Below are positions 44,402 to 53,451 of a stretch of 64,000 nucleotides of DNA, piece after piece. Source of the stretch: Sphingomonadaceae bacterium 3R27C6 (GTDB taxonomy: Bacteria > Pseudomonadota > Alphaproteobacteria > Sphingomonadales > Sphingomonadaceae); contig SCNS01000014.1 in the NCBI GenBank assembly GCA_005503215.1, positions 59,588-123,587 of the forward strand. The letters are read 5' to 3'. The notes beneath the pieces are model-generated. The model did no database searches and was not told the DNA's origin. It worked only from the letters and a program-made list of their open reading frames with translations. Position 1 is the stretch's first letter. Every line of letters begins with the position of its first letter. Both the position numbers and the translations under genes were made by a program.

Positions 44402-44417
44402 TTGCATACCTATGCAA
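44402..44417. promoter_or_regulatory. Perfect 16-bp palindrome upstream of pckA
   Basis: TTGCATACCTATGCAA: seven-base arms, two-base centre. It lies 33 bases before the pckA start on the divergent strand from chvI. The form suits a LacI- or GntR-type regulator; which one is not known. Confidence 0.6.
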
Positions 44418-44650
44418 TGCTTAGCGCACTAATGGGTTGGCCCGCATTTGCATGGGTGCCGACGTGACCGCCGATTCCGAAATCCCGGCCGCGTTAGCTC
44501 GCTTGGCGGGGGAGGTCAAAAGATTAAAGCGGGGCCGCGCGGCGCTTGCGACGAACGCGCGACGAGGGAACCGGTGACCATGCGCGCGCTGTTGTCGCTG
44601 CGCCTCGGATAGGCTAATCGCCTTACCCGGGCCCGCCCAACGGAAAGAGC

Positions 44651-45361
44651 ATGACGGCAACTATCGCGCTGGTCGACGACGACCGCAACATTCTGCAATC
44701 CCTTTCCATCGCGCTGCAGGCCGAGGGTTTCGTGACGCGCGTCTATTCGGACGGCGAAGCGGCGCTGAAACCACTCATCGACAATCCGCCCGACCTTGCG
44801 GTGTTCGACATCAAGATGCCGCGCATGGACGGGCTCGAACTGCTGCGCCGCTTGCGCGAAAAGAGCCAGCTTCCAGTCATCTTCCTGACCAGCAAGGACG
44901 ACGAGATCGACGAGGCGCTGGGGCTCGCGATGGGCGCCGATGATTATATCGCCAAGCCCTTTTCCCAGCGCTTAGTGATCGCGCGCATTCGCGCCATCTT
45001 GCGCCGTGTCGAGCTCAACAAAAGCGCGTCCGAAGAGGGCGACGAGCCTGTCGCCGAACCGATCACCCGCGGCCGGCTGAGCATGGACCCGGCGCGCCAC
45101 AAGGTCGCATGGGACGGCAAGGACGTCACGCTGACGGTCACCGAATTCCTGATCCTCGAAACGCTGGCCAGCCGCCCCGGCATCGTGCGCAGCCGCAACC
45201 AGTTGATGGACGCCGCCTATCAGGACGACGTCTATATCGACGACCGCACGATCGACAGCCACATCAAGCGCCTGCGCCGCAAGTTCCGCGAGGTCGATCC
45301 CGAATTCGACGCGATCGCCACCCTCTATGGCGCGGGGTATCGCTTTGCCGATGAAAGCTGA
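44651..45361 (+). CDS. chvI: Response regulator ChvI
   Basis: 236 residues. Receiver domain with the acidic pair in ALVDDDRN, the phospho-acceptor Asp in [12 protein letters not shown], and FLTSKDDE / IAKPFSQ. The OmpR-type winged helix follows ([44 protein letters not shown]). In rhizobia ChvG-ChvI responds to acid and envelope stress. It overlaps chvG by 11 bases. Confidence 0.94.
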   Translation: MTATIALVDDDRNILQSLSIALQAEGFVTRVYSDGEAALKPLIDNPPDLAVFDIKMPRMDGLELLRRLREKSQLPVIFLTSKDDEIDEALGLAMGADDYIAKPFSQRLVIARIRAILRRVELNKSASEEGDEPVAEPITRGRLSMDPARHKVAWDGKDVTLTVTEFLILETLASRPGIVRSRNQLMDAAYQDDVYIDDRTIDSHIKRLRRKFREVDPEFDAIATLYGAGYRFADES

Positions 45362-46973
45362 CGTCCAAAAACGCGACGGGCAAAAGCCCGACGGCAGCAT
45401 CGCCGAACAGGAAGAGTCGCCGCTCGTCTGGTCGGCGCGCTGGTCGCTGACGACGCGCATCCTTGCGGTGAACATCCTCGCGATCGCGCTGCTCGCGGGC
45501 GGCTTCTATTATCTCGACACTTATCGCAGCCGCCTGGTCGATACGCGCATCGAGGTGATGAAGGACCAGCTCGCGATGCTCGACAGCGCGCTCGAGGCGG
45601 CACGCCCCGAGGAACGGACGCGGCTGATCGAAGAATTCGCGACGGCGACCGAATCGCGGCTGCGCTTCTACGCCCCCGACGGCCGGCGCATCTCCGACAG
45701 TTTCCAGAACGGTCCGCCGACCTATACGCTGCGCGATCCCGACCTCCAGCCGTGGAAGCGCGATGCCGCGCGCGCGATGGACCGCGGGATCGACTGGGTC
45801 GTGGGCGCGCCGACCTATCCCGATTTCGAGGAACCCCGCGTCGACCGGGCGCAGTCCTGGCCCGAAGTCGTCGAGGCACAGACCGGCGGGGTCGCCGCGA
45901 GCCGCTTCCGCTTTGCCCCCGAACGCACGCCGCTGCTCAGCGCCGCGCGCGTCGTCGACCTCGAGACGCCGCAGACGGTGCTGATGACGCTCAACGCGCG
46001 CGACATCACGCGTACCGTGCGCGCCGAGCGGTTCCGCATCGCCGTCGTCGTCTTCATGGTTCTGCTCGCCTCGGTCCTCCTCTCACTGTTCCTCGCGCGC
46101 ACGATCGTCCGCCCGCTCCGCCGCCTGGCGCGCGCTGCGGTGCGAGTCCGGCTCGGCCGGGCGCGCGAAGTCGTCGTCCCGCGCCTGCCGAGCCGCCGCG
46201 ACGAGATCGGGACGCTCGCGCGCGCGCTGTCCGACATGACGCAGGCCCTTCGCGAGCGCATCGACGCGGGCGAACATTTCGCCGCCGACGTGACGCACGA
46301 ACTCAAGAATCCGATCGCCTCGGTCCGCTCGGCGATCGAGGGGCTGGGGCGCGTCAAGAGTGACGAGCAGCGCGCGCAACTGCTCGCGATCGCCGACGAG
46401 GACGTCCGCCGGCTCGACCGGCTGGTCAGCGACATCAGCGAGGCGAGCCGCGTCGACGCGCAATTGTCGCGCACCCTGTTCGAACCGATCGACGTCGGCA
46501 TCATGATCGAATCGATGCTCGCGGCGCGCGCGGCGCGCGTCGACGCGAATGCGCCGCAGCCGCGCGTCGCCTTCGCGCGGCCGCGCAAGGGCACGACGGT
46601 GGTGATGGGCGACGGCCACCGGCTCGAACGCGCGATCGACAATGTCATCGACAATGCGATCAGCTTTTCGCCCGATGCCGGCCTCGTGTGCGTTTCGGCG
46701 ACGCGCCTCGGCGACGAGGTTCACATCAAGGTCGACGACGACGGCCCCGGGATCGACCCCGCGCAGCGCGACGCCATTTTCCGCCGTTTTCACAGCGAAC
46801 GCCCCACCGGCGAAGCCTTTGGCCGCCACAGCGGGCTGGGCCTCGCGATCGCGCGGACGATCGTCGAGGGGCATAGCGGGACGATCAGCGCGAAAGATCG
46901 CGACGACGCCAAACCCGGCGCCAGCCTGCTCATCACCCTCCCCGCGCGCGAGGGCGGGAACGCGGCAGGCTGA
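45351..46973 (+). CDS. chvG: Sensor histidine kinase ChvG
   Basis: 540 residues from the ATG at 45351. Two membrane helices ([39 protein letters not shown]) bound a periplasmic sensor of about 200 residues. A HAMP domain follows, then the phospho-acceptor H-box ([20 protein letters not shown]), N-box [15 protein letters not shown] and G-boxes DDDGPGI and HSGLGLAI. It phosphorylates ChvI. Translation overlaps chvI. Confidence 0.94.
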   Translation: MKADVQKRDGQKPDGSIAEQEESPLVWSARWSLTTRILAVNILAIALLAGGFYYLDTYRSRLVDTRIEVMKDQLAMLDSALEAARPEERTRLIEEFATATESRLRFYAPDGRRISDSFQNGPPTYTLRDPDLQPWKRDAARAMDRGIDWVVGAPTYPDFEEPRVDRAQSWPEVVEAQTGGVAASRFRFAPERTPLLSAARVVDLETPQTVLMTLNARDITRTVRAERFRIAVVVFMVLLASVLLSLFLARTIVRPLRRLARAAVRVRLGRAREVVVPRLPSRRDEIGTLARALSDMTQALRERIDAGEHFAADVTHELKNPIASVRSAIEGLGRVKSDEQRAQLLAIADEDVRRLDRLVSDISEASRVDAQLSRTLFEPIDVGIMIESMLAARAARVDANAPQPRVAFARPRKGTTVVMGDGHRLERAIDNVIDNAISFSPDAGLVCVSATRLGDEVHIKVDDDGPGIDPAQRDAIFRRFHSERPTGEAFGRHSGLGLAIARTIVEGHSGTISAKDRDDAKPGASLLITLPAREGGNAAG

Positions 46974-47027
46974 CGACATCACCCTATCGCCTTGCGGCAC
47001 CGCATCGTCGCCGGTAAGCCATGCGCC

Positions 47028-47474
47028 ATGCTTCCGAGCCGGACCAGAACCGATATCGTCAATATCCATGCCAGCTGCGTCGCGGCGGGCAATGGCGGCG
47101 TGCTGATCCTCGGCAATTCGGGACAGGGCAAGTCGGACCTCGCGCTGCGGCTGATCGACCGCGGCGCCAAGCTGGTCGCCGACGATCGCTGCGATATCTG
47201 GTTCGAACGCGATCGCCTGTGGTGCCGCCCGCCCGAAAACCTCGCGGGCAAGCTGGAAGTCCGCGGCATCGGGATCATCGAACGCGCATGGACGGCACCC
47301 GTGCCGCTCGCGCTCGCGGTGCGCCTCACCGACCGTTACGACCGCATGCCGTCGATCAACCAGGTCGAGACGGTCGCGGGCTACCCGCTGCCCGCGCTGC
47401 TCTTGTCGGCGTTCGAGGCGTCGGCGCCGATCAAGATCCTGCTCGCGCTCGAACGGCTGGCGCCCGGCGCATGA
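47028..47474 (+). CDS. hprK: HPr kinase/phosphorylase, short C-terminal-domain form
   Basis: 149 residues from the ATG at 47028 (MLPSRTRTDIVNIHASCVAA); a TTG at 46992 is in frame. It has the P-loop GNSGQGKSDLALRLID, DDRCDIW and LEVRGIGIIE, but lacks the N-terminal domain of Firmicute HprK, as is normal for alphaproteobacteria. It phosphorylates a serine on HPr, whose gene is at 48863. Part of the chvI-chvG-hprK-rapZ-EIIA-HPr operon. Confidence 0.93.
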   Translation: MLPSRTRTDIVNIHASCVAAGNGGVLILGNSGQGKSDLALRLIDRGAKLVADDRCDIWFERDRLWCRPPENLAGKLEVRGIGIIERAWTAPVPLALAVRLTDRYDRMPSINQVETVAGYPLPALLLSAFEASAPIKILLALERLAPGA

Positions 47475-47484
47475 TGCATCAACG

Positions 47485-48423
47485 ATGAGTTCGGCCGCCG
47501 AATCGCGCCTGTTGCTGGTCACCGGCCTGTCGGGCGCGGGCAAGTCGACCGTGCTCAAGGTGCTCGAAGACCTCGGCTGGGAGGTGGTCGACAATCTGCC
47601 GCTCGCGCTGCTCGAAACGCTGATCGACGCGCCGATGCAGCGCAGCGAAGCGGGTCGCCCGCTCGCGATCGGCATCGACAGCCGCAGCCGCGGCTTCCGC
47701 CCGGCCTTGCTCGTGCGCCGGATCAAGGATTTGCGCGAAGCGGGCGGCCGCGACATCCAGACGCTGTTTCTCGACTGCGCCGGAGCCGAGCTCGAGCGCC
47801 GCTTTTCCGAAACGCGCCGCCGCCACCCGATGGCCGAGGACCGCCCCGCCGCCGACGGCATCGCGCGCGAGCGCGAGATGATGGAGCCGCTCCGCCGCTG
47901 GGCCGAGCATGTCGTCGATACGACCAACTACAGCAGCAATGATCTGCAGCAGGAAATCCGCCAGCGCTTCGGCGATGCGGGCGACGGCGAGCCGGTGCTC
48001 AACGTCATGAGCTTCGGCTTTGCGCGCGGGCTGCCGCGCAACGCCGACCTCGTCTTCGACATGCGCTATCTGCGCAACCCGCACTGGGATCCCAAGCTGA
48101 AGCCGGGCACCGGACTCGACGCCGACGTCGCCGCCTATGTCATCGCCGACCCCGCCTATGAGGACAGCGTCGCGCAGATCGAGAAGCTGATCCTGACCTT
48201 GCTGCCGCGCTACCGCGCCGAGGGCAAAAGCTACGTCACCGTCGCCTTCGGCTGCACCGGCGGGCGGCACCGGTCGGTCCATGTCGCGGCGCGTGTTGCC
48301 CAAACGCTACGCGAATCCGGATATGAGCCAACGCTGACCCACCGCAATCTTGACTCTGCCCCGCAAGATGGGCTTGAGGGCAGGCCCCCGCCCGCGGCTT
48401 CCGCGCCCGGCGGCAAAACATAA
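47485..48423 (+). CDS. rapZ: RNase adapter / nucleotide-binding protein RapZ
   Basis: 312 residues. N-terminal P-loop GLSGAGKSTVLKVLEDLGWE, IDSRSRGF; C-terminal FGFARGLPRNADLVFDMRYL, the HWDPKLKPGTGLD loop and FGCTGGRHRSVHVA. A disordered Pro/Ala tail of about 25 residues ends it. In E. coli RapZ guides RNase E to a small RNA for GlmS control; the target here is unknown. Ten bases downstream of hprK. Confidence 0.95.
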   Translation: MSSAAESRLLLVTGLSGAGKSTVLKVLEDLGWEVVDNLPLALLETLIDAPMQRSEAGRPLAIGIDSRSRGFRPALLVRRIKDLREAGGRDIQTLFLDCAGAELERRFSETRRRHPMAEDRPAADGIAREREMMEPLRRWAEHVVDTTNYSSNDLQQEIRQRFGDAGDGEPVLNVMSFGFARGLPRNADLVFDMRYLRNPHWDPKLKPGTGLDADVAAYVIADPAYEDSVAQIEKLILTLLPRYRAEGKSYVTVAFGCTGGRHRSVHVAARVAQTLRESGYEPTLTHRNLDSAPQDGLEGRPPPAASAPGGKT

Positions 48424-48437
48424 GGGTCGACGACTGC

Positions 48438-48866
48438 ATGGCGAACGATAAGGCTCTGCCGCTTCTGGGAATGGTGCTCGTCACCCACGGCCGCCTCGCC
48501 GAAGAAATGGTGCGCGCGATGGAACATGTCGTCGGACCGCAGCGCGCCATCGCGACCGTCTGCATCGGCCCCAACGACAATATGGAGATGCGCCGCAAGG
48601 AAATCGCCGACGCGATTCGCAAGGTCGACGAAGGCCGCGGCGTCGTGATGCTGACCGACCTGTTCGGCGGCACGCCGTCGAACCTCGCGATCAGCCTGCT
48701 CGAATCGGGGCGCACCGAAGTGATCGCCGGCGTCAACTTGCCGATGCTGATCCGCCTCGAAAGCGCACGCAAGACGATGGAACTCCGCCCCGCGGTGATC
48801 GCGGCGAAGGAAGCCGGCCAGAAATATATCTCGGTCGCATCGGAAATGCTGGGAGTGGGCCCTTGA
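48438..48866 (+). CDS. PTS EIIA component, mannose type
   Basis: 142 residues. The phospho-acceptor histidine is H17 in MVLVTHGRLAEEM. VVMLTDLFGGTPSNLAISLL and AGVNLPMLIRL are typical of the EIIA-Man fold. No PTS permease is in the window, so the HPr/EIIA pair is probably regulatory, acting near ChvG/ChvI and gluconeogenesis. Its stop overlaps the HPr start. Confidence 0.93.
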   Translation: MANDKALPLLGMVLVTHGRLAEEMVRAMEHVVGPQRAIATVCIGPNDNMEMRRKEIADAIRKVDEGRGVVMLTDLFGGTPSNLAISLLESGRTEVIAGVNLPMLIRLESARKTMELRPAVIAAKEAGQKYISVASEMLGVGP

Positions 48867-49141
48867 ACGAAAATTCCGAGACGGTCGAAATCACCAACCA
48901 GCGCGGACTGCACGCGCGCGCGAGCGCCAAGTTCGTGACCTTCGTCAGCCGCCTGCCCGAAAGCGTGTCGGTCGAGGTCGAAAAGGGCGGATCGCGCGTC
49001 AACGGCACCTCGATCATGGGGCTGATGATGCTCGGCGCCGCGAAGGGCGATTCGATCACGATCCACACGCGCGGCGACGGCGCCGACGCGGCGCTGCTCA
49101 AACTCGTCGGGCTGGTCAAGGACAGCTTCGGCGAGGATTGA
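48863..49141 (+). CDS. ptsH: Phosphocarrier protein HPr, TTG start
   Basis: 92 residues. H17 in NQRGLHARASAKFV is the EI phospho-acceptor, and S50 in NGTSIMGLMML is the HprK target. The start is a TTG whose last two bases overlap the EIIA stop (TTGA), with no ATG or GTG that would keep the N-terminus; GTGGGC upstream is a weak ribosome site, so translational coupling is likely. Confidence 0.93.
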   Translation: MNENSETVEITNQRGLHARASAKFVTFVSRLPESVSVEVEKGGSRVNGTSIMGLMMLGAAKGDSITIHTRGDGADAALLKLVGLVKDSFGED

Positions 49142-49145
49142 CGGC

Positions 49146-49955
49146 ATGCGCCGTTCCACCATCGAGAGCCTGTCGAACCCGCTGGTGAAGCGGATGCGAC
49201 TGCTGCGCGAAAAACGCCACCGCCGCGCCGAGGGGCTGTTCCTCGCCGAAGGGCTGCGCATTGCGACCGAGGCGCGCGAGGCGGGCGTGCTGCCGCAGTG
49301 GCTGTTCCTCGGGCCCGAGGGCGACGCGCACCCGCTCGCCGCGGCGCTCGCCGCCGACACGCTGGCGGCGGGCGGCGAGGTGATCGACACCACCGGCGCA
49401 ATCCTTTCGAAGCTTTCGGGCAAGGACAATCCGCAGACCGTCGTCGGCATCTATGCCGAACCGCAGACGACGCTCGCCGATCTCGACCGCGATGCCGCGC
49501 CGATCTGGCTCGTCGCCGAGCGGCTGCGCGATCCCGGCAACCTCGGCACGATGCTGCGCACCGGCGATGCGGTCGGCGCGGGCGGGCTGATCCTCTTGGA
49601 CGAATCGACCGATCCCTATGCGGTCGAGGCGGTGCGCGCGAGCATGGGGGCGATCTTCACCCAGAAGCTGGTGGTCGCGCGGTGGGACGAATTTCTTCCG
49701 TGGCTGCGGCAAGGCCCCGGCCAGCTCGTTGCGACGTGGCTCGGCGAGGATACGCAAGATTATCAGGCGGTGCGCTACGCCGCGCCGACCTTCATCCTGA
49801 CCGGCAATGAATCGCAGGGCATGCCCACCGAATATGCCGAGGCGGCCGATGTGCGCGTGAAGATGCCGATGATGGGCAAGGCCGACAGCCTCAACGCCGC
49901 GGTCGCAACCGCGGTGATGGCGTATGAGGTGCTGAACCAGCGGCGGAACCAATAG
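49146..49955 (+). CDS. TrmH (SpoU) family RNA methyltransferase
   Basis: 269 residues. N-terminal substrate-binding domain (IESLSNPLVKRMRLLREKRH, EGLFLAEGLR) and a SPOUT methylase domain with ERLRDPGNLGTMLRTGDAVG, TGNESQGMP and MPMMGKADSLNAAVATAVMAY, the knotted SAM site. It 2'-O-methylates rRNA or tRNA; the target is unassigned. Four bases after HPr, so possibly in that operon. Confidence 0.92.
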   Translation: MRRSTIESLSNPLVKRMRLLREKRHRRAEGLFLAEGLRIATEAREAGVLPQWLFLGPEGDAHPLAAALAADTLAAGGEVIDTTGAILSKLSGKDNPQTVVGIYAEPQTTLADLDRDAAPIWLVAERLRDPGNLGTMLRTGDAVGAGGLILLDESTDPYAVEAVRASMGAIFTQKLVVARWDEFLPWLRQGPGQLVATWLGEDTQDYQAVRYAAPTFILTGNESQGMPTEYAEAADVRVKMPMMGKADSLNAAVATAVMAYEVLNQRRNQ

Positions 49956-50007
49956 CCGGCCGCGCGGTTCATCGATCGATCAGCATAATGCGTTCAGGAG
50001 ATGCCGC

Positions 50008-50712
50008 ATGATCAGGATCGCCCTACCCGCCGCCTCGCTTCTCGCGCTCGCTGCCTGCGCGCCCGCCGCCGAAACGCCGCCGCAAGGACCAGGCGAGCAG
50101 CCCGCCGCCTATATGGCGCTCGGCACCGAGCCCGGCTGGACGCTCGAGATCACGCCCTCGCGGCTCAATTACGACGGCGACTATGGCGAGACGAAGATCA
50201 TGGTGCCGAACCCCGGCGCCAAACCCTCGGCAAACGGCCGGACCTATACCACCGACCGCCTGTCTGTGGTCGTCCAGCAAGCGCCGTGCAGCGACGGGAT
50301 GAGCGACCGCCGCTATGCCGATAGCGTCCGCGTCGTCGCCGACGGCAAGGCGCTGCGGGGGTGCGGCGGCAAGATCCTGCCGCCCGAGACGCTCGCAGGA
50401 TCGAACTGGGCCTTCGTGTCGATCGGCGGCGTGTCCGTCGCGGCGGACCGCCCGACCTCGCTGCAATTCGACGGCAATCGGCTGAGCGGCAGCGCGGGCT
50501 GCAACCGCTTTTCGGGCGGCTATGCGGTCGATGGCGGGACACTCAAGGCCGGGCCGCTGATGGCGACCGAGATGGCGTGTCCGGGCATTGAGCTGGAACA
50601 GAGCTTCTTCAAACTGATGGCTTCACCGGTCAGCCTGACCTTCGCCGATAACGGGACGCTGATCCTGACAGGGAGTGACGGCCAGACGGCGGTGCTGAGG
50701 CGAGTGATTTAG
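50008..50712 (+). CDS. META-domain lipoprotein with COG3650-like N-terminal domain
   Basis: 234 residues; LLALAACAP gives a lipobox. Residues about 30-120 (MALGTEPGWTLEITPSRLNY, SDGMSDRRYADSV, CGG) match the COG3650 membrane-protein module, and residues about 130-230 are a META/HslJ domain (GSNWAFVSIGG, GSAGCNRFSGGY, MATEMACPGIELEQSFFK). HslJ-like proteins affect antibiotic or heat tolerance by unknown means. Confidence 0.87.
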   Translation: MIRIALPAASLLALAACAPAAETPPQGPGEQPAAYMALGTEPGWTLEITPSRLNYDGDYGETKIMVPNPGAKPSANGRTYTTDRLSVVVQQAPCSDGMSDRRYADSVRVVADGKALRGCGGKILPPETLAGSNWAFVSIGGVSVAADRPTSLQFDGNRLSGSAGCNRFSGGYAVDGGTLKAGPLMATEMACPGIELEQSFFKLMASPVSLTFADNGTLILTGSDGQTAVLRRVI

Positions 50713-50715
50713 GGC

Positions 50716-50852
50716 TCGTCGCCCCCGCGCAGGAGTGAAGGGTCGGGTTGTCCCCCGGGCAACCCTTGGACATGCCGGGGCATGTCCAACCCTTAACTGG
50801 CCGCTGGCAACCATGTACTACGCCGATAGCGGCCCCCGCCTTCGCAGGGGCG
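50716..50852. repeat. Degenerate REP-like element (type A) with nested palindromes
   Basis: Imperfect inverted arms (CGTCGCCCCCGCGCAGGAG; right arm CCCCGCCTTCGCAGGGGCGA) enclose two further hairpins: GGGTTG...CAACCC and the perfect TTGGACATGCC-GG-GGCATGTCCAA at 50766-50789. It lies between the converging META and rmuC genes. Confidence 0.6.
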
Positions 50853-50867
50853 ACGTTTGCTTTTCTG

Positions 50868-52223
50868 CTATTCGCCCGCGTCGTTCACCGCCGCTGGCGC
50901 CGCCGCCAGCTTGGCGAGCGGACGCGCCGATTGTTCGGCCACCGGCAGCGCCGGGATTTCCTTGTCGCCGGTTTCGATATCGAGCGCCTCGAAGCGTTTC
51001 GCCTGCGTCAGCACCTGCGATTCAAAGCTGCCGACGAAGGCGTTGTACGCCCCCGTCGCCTGATCGAGATTGCGCCCGACCTTGGCGATATGCGCGCCCA
51101 TCACCGACATGCGCGCATAAAGCTCCTTGCCGAGCGCGGCGATCTCGCGCGCCTGATTGGCGAGCTTTTCCTGCCGCCACACCGCCGCGACGGTGCGCGC
51201 GATCGCGATCAGGTTGGTCGGCGTCGCGAGCAGCACCTTGCGGTCGAACGCATAATCCCAAAGCTCATGGTCCTGATCGAGCGCGGCCGCGAGAAAATGC
51301 TCGCCGGGAACGAACATCACGACGAAGTCGGGGGTGTCGTCGAACTGGTTCCAATAGGCTTTGGCGCCGAGCGTGTTCACATGCGCCTTCATCGCCGCGG
51401 CATGCGCCGCGAGGTGCGCCGCCTTCTCGCGTTCGTCGACCGCGCCAAAGGCATCCTGATAGGCGTTCAGGGAGACCTTGGCGTCGATCACGAGGCTCTG
51501 CCCGCCAGGCACCTTTACCACGACGTCGGGGCGCAGCCGTCCGCCGTCGCCGCCGTCGACGCTGACCTCGGTCTGGAAATCGGCATGTTCGGAGAGGCCG
51601 CAGCTTTCGAGCACGTTCTTGAGCTGCTGCTCGCCCCAGCGCCCGCGCGCCTTGGGGGCGTTGCGCAGCGCGTTGACGAGCTTCGCGGCTTCGCTCGACA
51701 CGCGTTCGGTGCCCTCGCGCATCGCGGCGATCTGGCCGTGGAGAAGGCCGAAGGCATCGCGCCGCTCGGCCTCGACCTTGCCGACCGCTTCCTCATATTT
51801 TTGCAAGCGCTCGTGGACCGGATTCAGCAGCGCCTTCAGATTCTGCCCCGCCGTCTCTTCGCTCTGGCGAAAGCGCGCGTCGGCGCGTTCGAGGAACGCC
51901 TTTTGCGCGCCATCGAGCATGACCTGCCCGACCTCGCGGAACTGCGCGGTAAGCGCCGCCTGCGCATCCTTCAGCCCCGCAATCTGCGCGTCATGCGCTT
52001 CGTCGCGCGCTTTCTGCTCGCTAAGCAGCGCGGCGAGCCGGATGTCGGCGGCCTTGCGCGCCTCGGCCTCGGCGGCAAGATCGGTCACCGCGCTCTTGAA
52101 CCGCTCGGACAACCCGTCGCGCTCGGCCTGGAGCGCGCCCGACTGACGGCCGGCGAAGAGCCAGCCGATCAGACCGCCGACGGCGAGGGCAACAAGGGCG
52201 ACGACAAGCGAGTTTCCATCCAT
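50868..52223 (-). CDS. rmuC: DNA recombination protein RmuC
   Basis: 451 residues: N-terminal membrane helix (LVVALVALAVGGLIGWLFAG), long coiled coil (residues about 30-170), then the RmuC nuclease-like domain with RGRWGEQQLKNVLESCGLSE, RLRPDVVVKVPGG, VIDAKVSLNAY and FVPGEHFLAAAL. RmuC limits inverted-repeat rearrangement, which is of note beside so many palindromic elements. Ala/Pro tail. Confidence 0.94.
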   Translation of the reverse strand: MDGNSLVVALVALAVGGLIGWLFAGRQSGALQAERDGLSERFKSAVTDLAAEAEARKAADIRLAALLSEQKARDEAHDAQIAGLKDAQAALTAQFREVGQVMLDGAQKAFLERADARFRQSEETAGQNLKALLNPVHERLQKYEEAVGKVEAERRDAFGLLHGQIAAMREGTERVSSEAAKLVNALRNAPKARGRWGEQQLKNVLESCGLSEHADFQTEVSVDGGDGGRLRPDVVVKVPGGQSLVIDAKVSLNAYQDAFGAVDEREKAAHLAAHAAAMKAHVNTLGAKAYWNQFDDTPDFVVMFVPGEHFLAAALDQDHELWDYAFDRKVLLATPTNLIAIARTVAAVWRQEKLANQAREIAALGKELYARMSVMGAHIAKVGRNLDQATGAYNAFVGSFESQVLTQAKRFEALDIETGDKEIPALPVAEQSARPLAKLAAAPAAVNDAGE

Positions 52224-52275
52224 GAAGGGAACATAGGACGAACAACGGCCATTTGACCAGCGAAGAATGGCATGC

Positions 52276-52300
52276 TCGCCCGGTGGGCGATGCTTTTTTT
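52276..52300 (+). terminator. Small hairpin with T-run before the copper-type cluster
   Basis: TCGCCC-GGT-GGGCGA followed by TGCTTTTTTT on the plus strand, in the divergent gap after the rmuC start. No plus-strand gene precedes it closely; it may be a leader attenuator. Confidence 0.35.
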
Positions 52301-52328
52301 CTGCGCCGCGACAGTGTAGTTACCGGGA

Positions 52329-52356
52329 TTGCATGTTATGCCCCGCCGGGTACAAT
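52329..52356 (+). promoter_or_regulatory. Candidate promoter for the copper-type cluster
   Basis: TTGCAT, a 16-base spacer and TACAAT. The -10 box ends only nine bases before the ATG at 52366, which would give an almost leaderless message. Confidence 0.45.
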
Positions 52357-52365
52357 TGTGCCGAG

Positions 52366-52704
52366 ATGATGCGACAACGCCTCTTTCAATCGCTGCTCAT
52401 GCTGGTCACGGCTGTGCTGCTTGCAGCCGGGCCGGGTAGCCCGTTCTGCACCGCAGCAGCCGCGGCCGAGGTTGACGGCACCGCCATGGCGGGCTGCGAC
52501 ATGTCCGGGCCGACAGAGAATGGGCCCGCAGAAAAGACGCCGCTACCCGCGCATCCCGATTGTGCATCGCCCTGCATCGCGATCGCATGCCGGGCGCCCG
52601 ATATTGCTCCAATTCCTTCGACAGAGTTCACGCCGTCCAACACGGCCATGACGCAGCTCGACGGTCTGGACCCGGCTCCCGAAGCCGAACCGCCACGCTC
52701 CTGA
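52366..52704 (+). CDS. Secreted hypothetical protein, Cys-containing
   Basis: 112 residues from the ATG at 52366 (MMRQRLFQSLLMLVTAVLLA), a good signal peptide. The mature region has scattered cysteines (PFCTAAA, MAGCDMSGP, HPDCASPCIAIACR), methionines and prolines but no recognised domain. The longer frame from 52267 is unlikely. It is followed 36 bases on by the Cys/His-rich miniprotein, and a PCuAC chaperone lies nearby, so a copper-handling role is plausible. Confidence 0.6.
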   Translation: MMRQRLFQSLLMLVTAVLLAAGPGSPFCTAAAAAEVDGTAMAGCDMSGPTENGPAEKTPLPAHPDCASPCIAIACRAPDIAPIPSTEFTPSNTAMTQLDGLDPAPEAEPPRS

Positions 52705-52740
52705 ATGCAATTTCGATTCAGTCATTCAAAGGAGTATATC

Positions 52741-52914
52741 ATGAAGAAAATCTTGTTCGGGCTGGCGATCGCGCTGGCCACCCCCGCCGCCGCCCATGCC
52801 GCAGAGGCGCCCAAGAAGGCGTGCTGCTGCAAGGAAATGAAGGACGGCTGCTGCTGCGACAAGAAAGGCGAGGATAAATCCGGTCACGCCGATCACAAGG
52901 ATATGCAGCACTGA
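52741..52914 (+). CDS. Cys/His-rich secreted metal-binding miniprotein, 57 aa
   Basis: Start at ATG 52741 (MKKILFGLAIALATPAAAHA), a clean signal peptide with an AHA cleavage site and AAAGGAG ribosome site. The mature peptide of about 37 residues has KKACCCKEMKDGCCCDKK followed by a His/Met tail (SGHADHKDMQH): six cysteines in two CCC triplets plus three histidines. It looks like a periplasmic metallothionein-like or copper-carrying peptide. Family unknown to me. A strong terminator follows. Confidence 0.78.
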   Translation: MKKILFGLAIALATPAAAHAAEAPKKACCCKEMKDGCCCDKKGEDKSGHADHKDMQH

Positions 52915-52921
52915 TTATACG

Positions 52922-52957
52922 GACCGGGGAGCGCTGGCCGCTTCCCGGTCTTTTTTC
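52922..52957 (+). terminator. Intrinsic terminator after the miniprotein gene
   Basis: GACCGGGGAGCG-CTGGC-CGCTTCCCGGTC, then TTTTTT. Confidence 0.9.
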
Positions 52958-52968
52958 ATCCCAGGCCG

Positions 52969-53445
52969 TTATCCGGGCTCAACCCCGAACGGCAGGATCG
53001 CGCGATAGGCCTCGATCCCCGGCGCGCCGCCGACGACCATGCCTTGGGTGAGCAACCAGTAATGCCGCACGATCTCGGCCTGTTGCTCCAGCCCGTAGCG
53101 TTCGAGCAGCCAGCCGGGCTTGAGGCTGTAGCTGTAGGTCGCGAACGGGTGGCGCATCAGCACGAGATACCAGCGCCCGCGCGTCTGCGCCTGCCACACA
53201 TGCGTCATTTCGTGGATGAAGAGACCCTGCAAGCGCTGCGACGCGGCGCTGAAATCCTCGCAATAAAGCTCGCCGTGCGGGTTGAAATGCAGGCTGCCCA
53301 TCGGTGCCATGACGATGTGGCGCGGCTGGAAGAAGATCCATTTGGCGTGACACACGCGCACGCGGTCGTAGGCGATGGCGTCGCCGAACACGCTGCGCGC
53401 CAGCGCGACCTCGCCTTGGGTCAAGGGACGCGCGTGGCGCGGCAC
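52969..53445 (-). CDS. Putative metallopeptidase-like protein (HEMTH), 'vgr-related' type
   Basis: 158 residues, no signal peptide. LTQGEVALARSVFGDAIAYD and the zinc motif GLFIHEMTHVWQAQ are clear; LERYGLEQQAEIVRHY supplies a candidate third-ligand glutamate. Similar alphaproteobacterial proteins are commonly named vgr-related, with no role shown. It is transcribed with the PCuAC gene, starting 6 bases after its stop. Confidence 0.68.
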   Translation of the reverse strand: MPRHARPLTQGEVALARSVFGDAIAYDRVRVCHAKWIFFQPRHIVMAPMGSLHFNPHGELYCEDFSAASQRLQGLFIHEMTHVWQAQTRGRWYLVLMRHPFATYSYSLKPGWLLERYGLEQQAEIVRHYWLLTQGMVVGGAPGIEAYRAILPFGVEPG

Positions 53446-53451
53446 GCGGGC

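Noticed and set aside
47028..47474. HprK looks truncated
   Set aside because: The short C-terminal-domain form is normal in alphaproteobacteria.
48863..48866. HPr without ATG could be a broken gene
   Set aside because: A TTG overlapping the EIIA stop gives the full N-terminus and all functional residues, and fits translational coupling.
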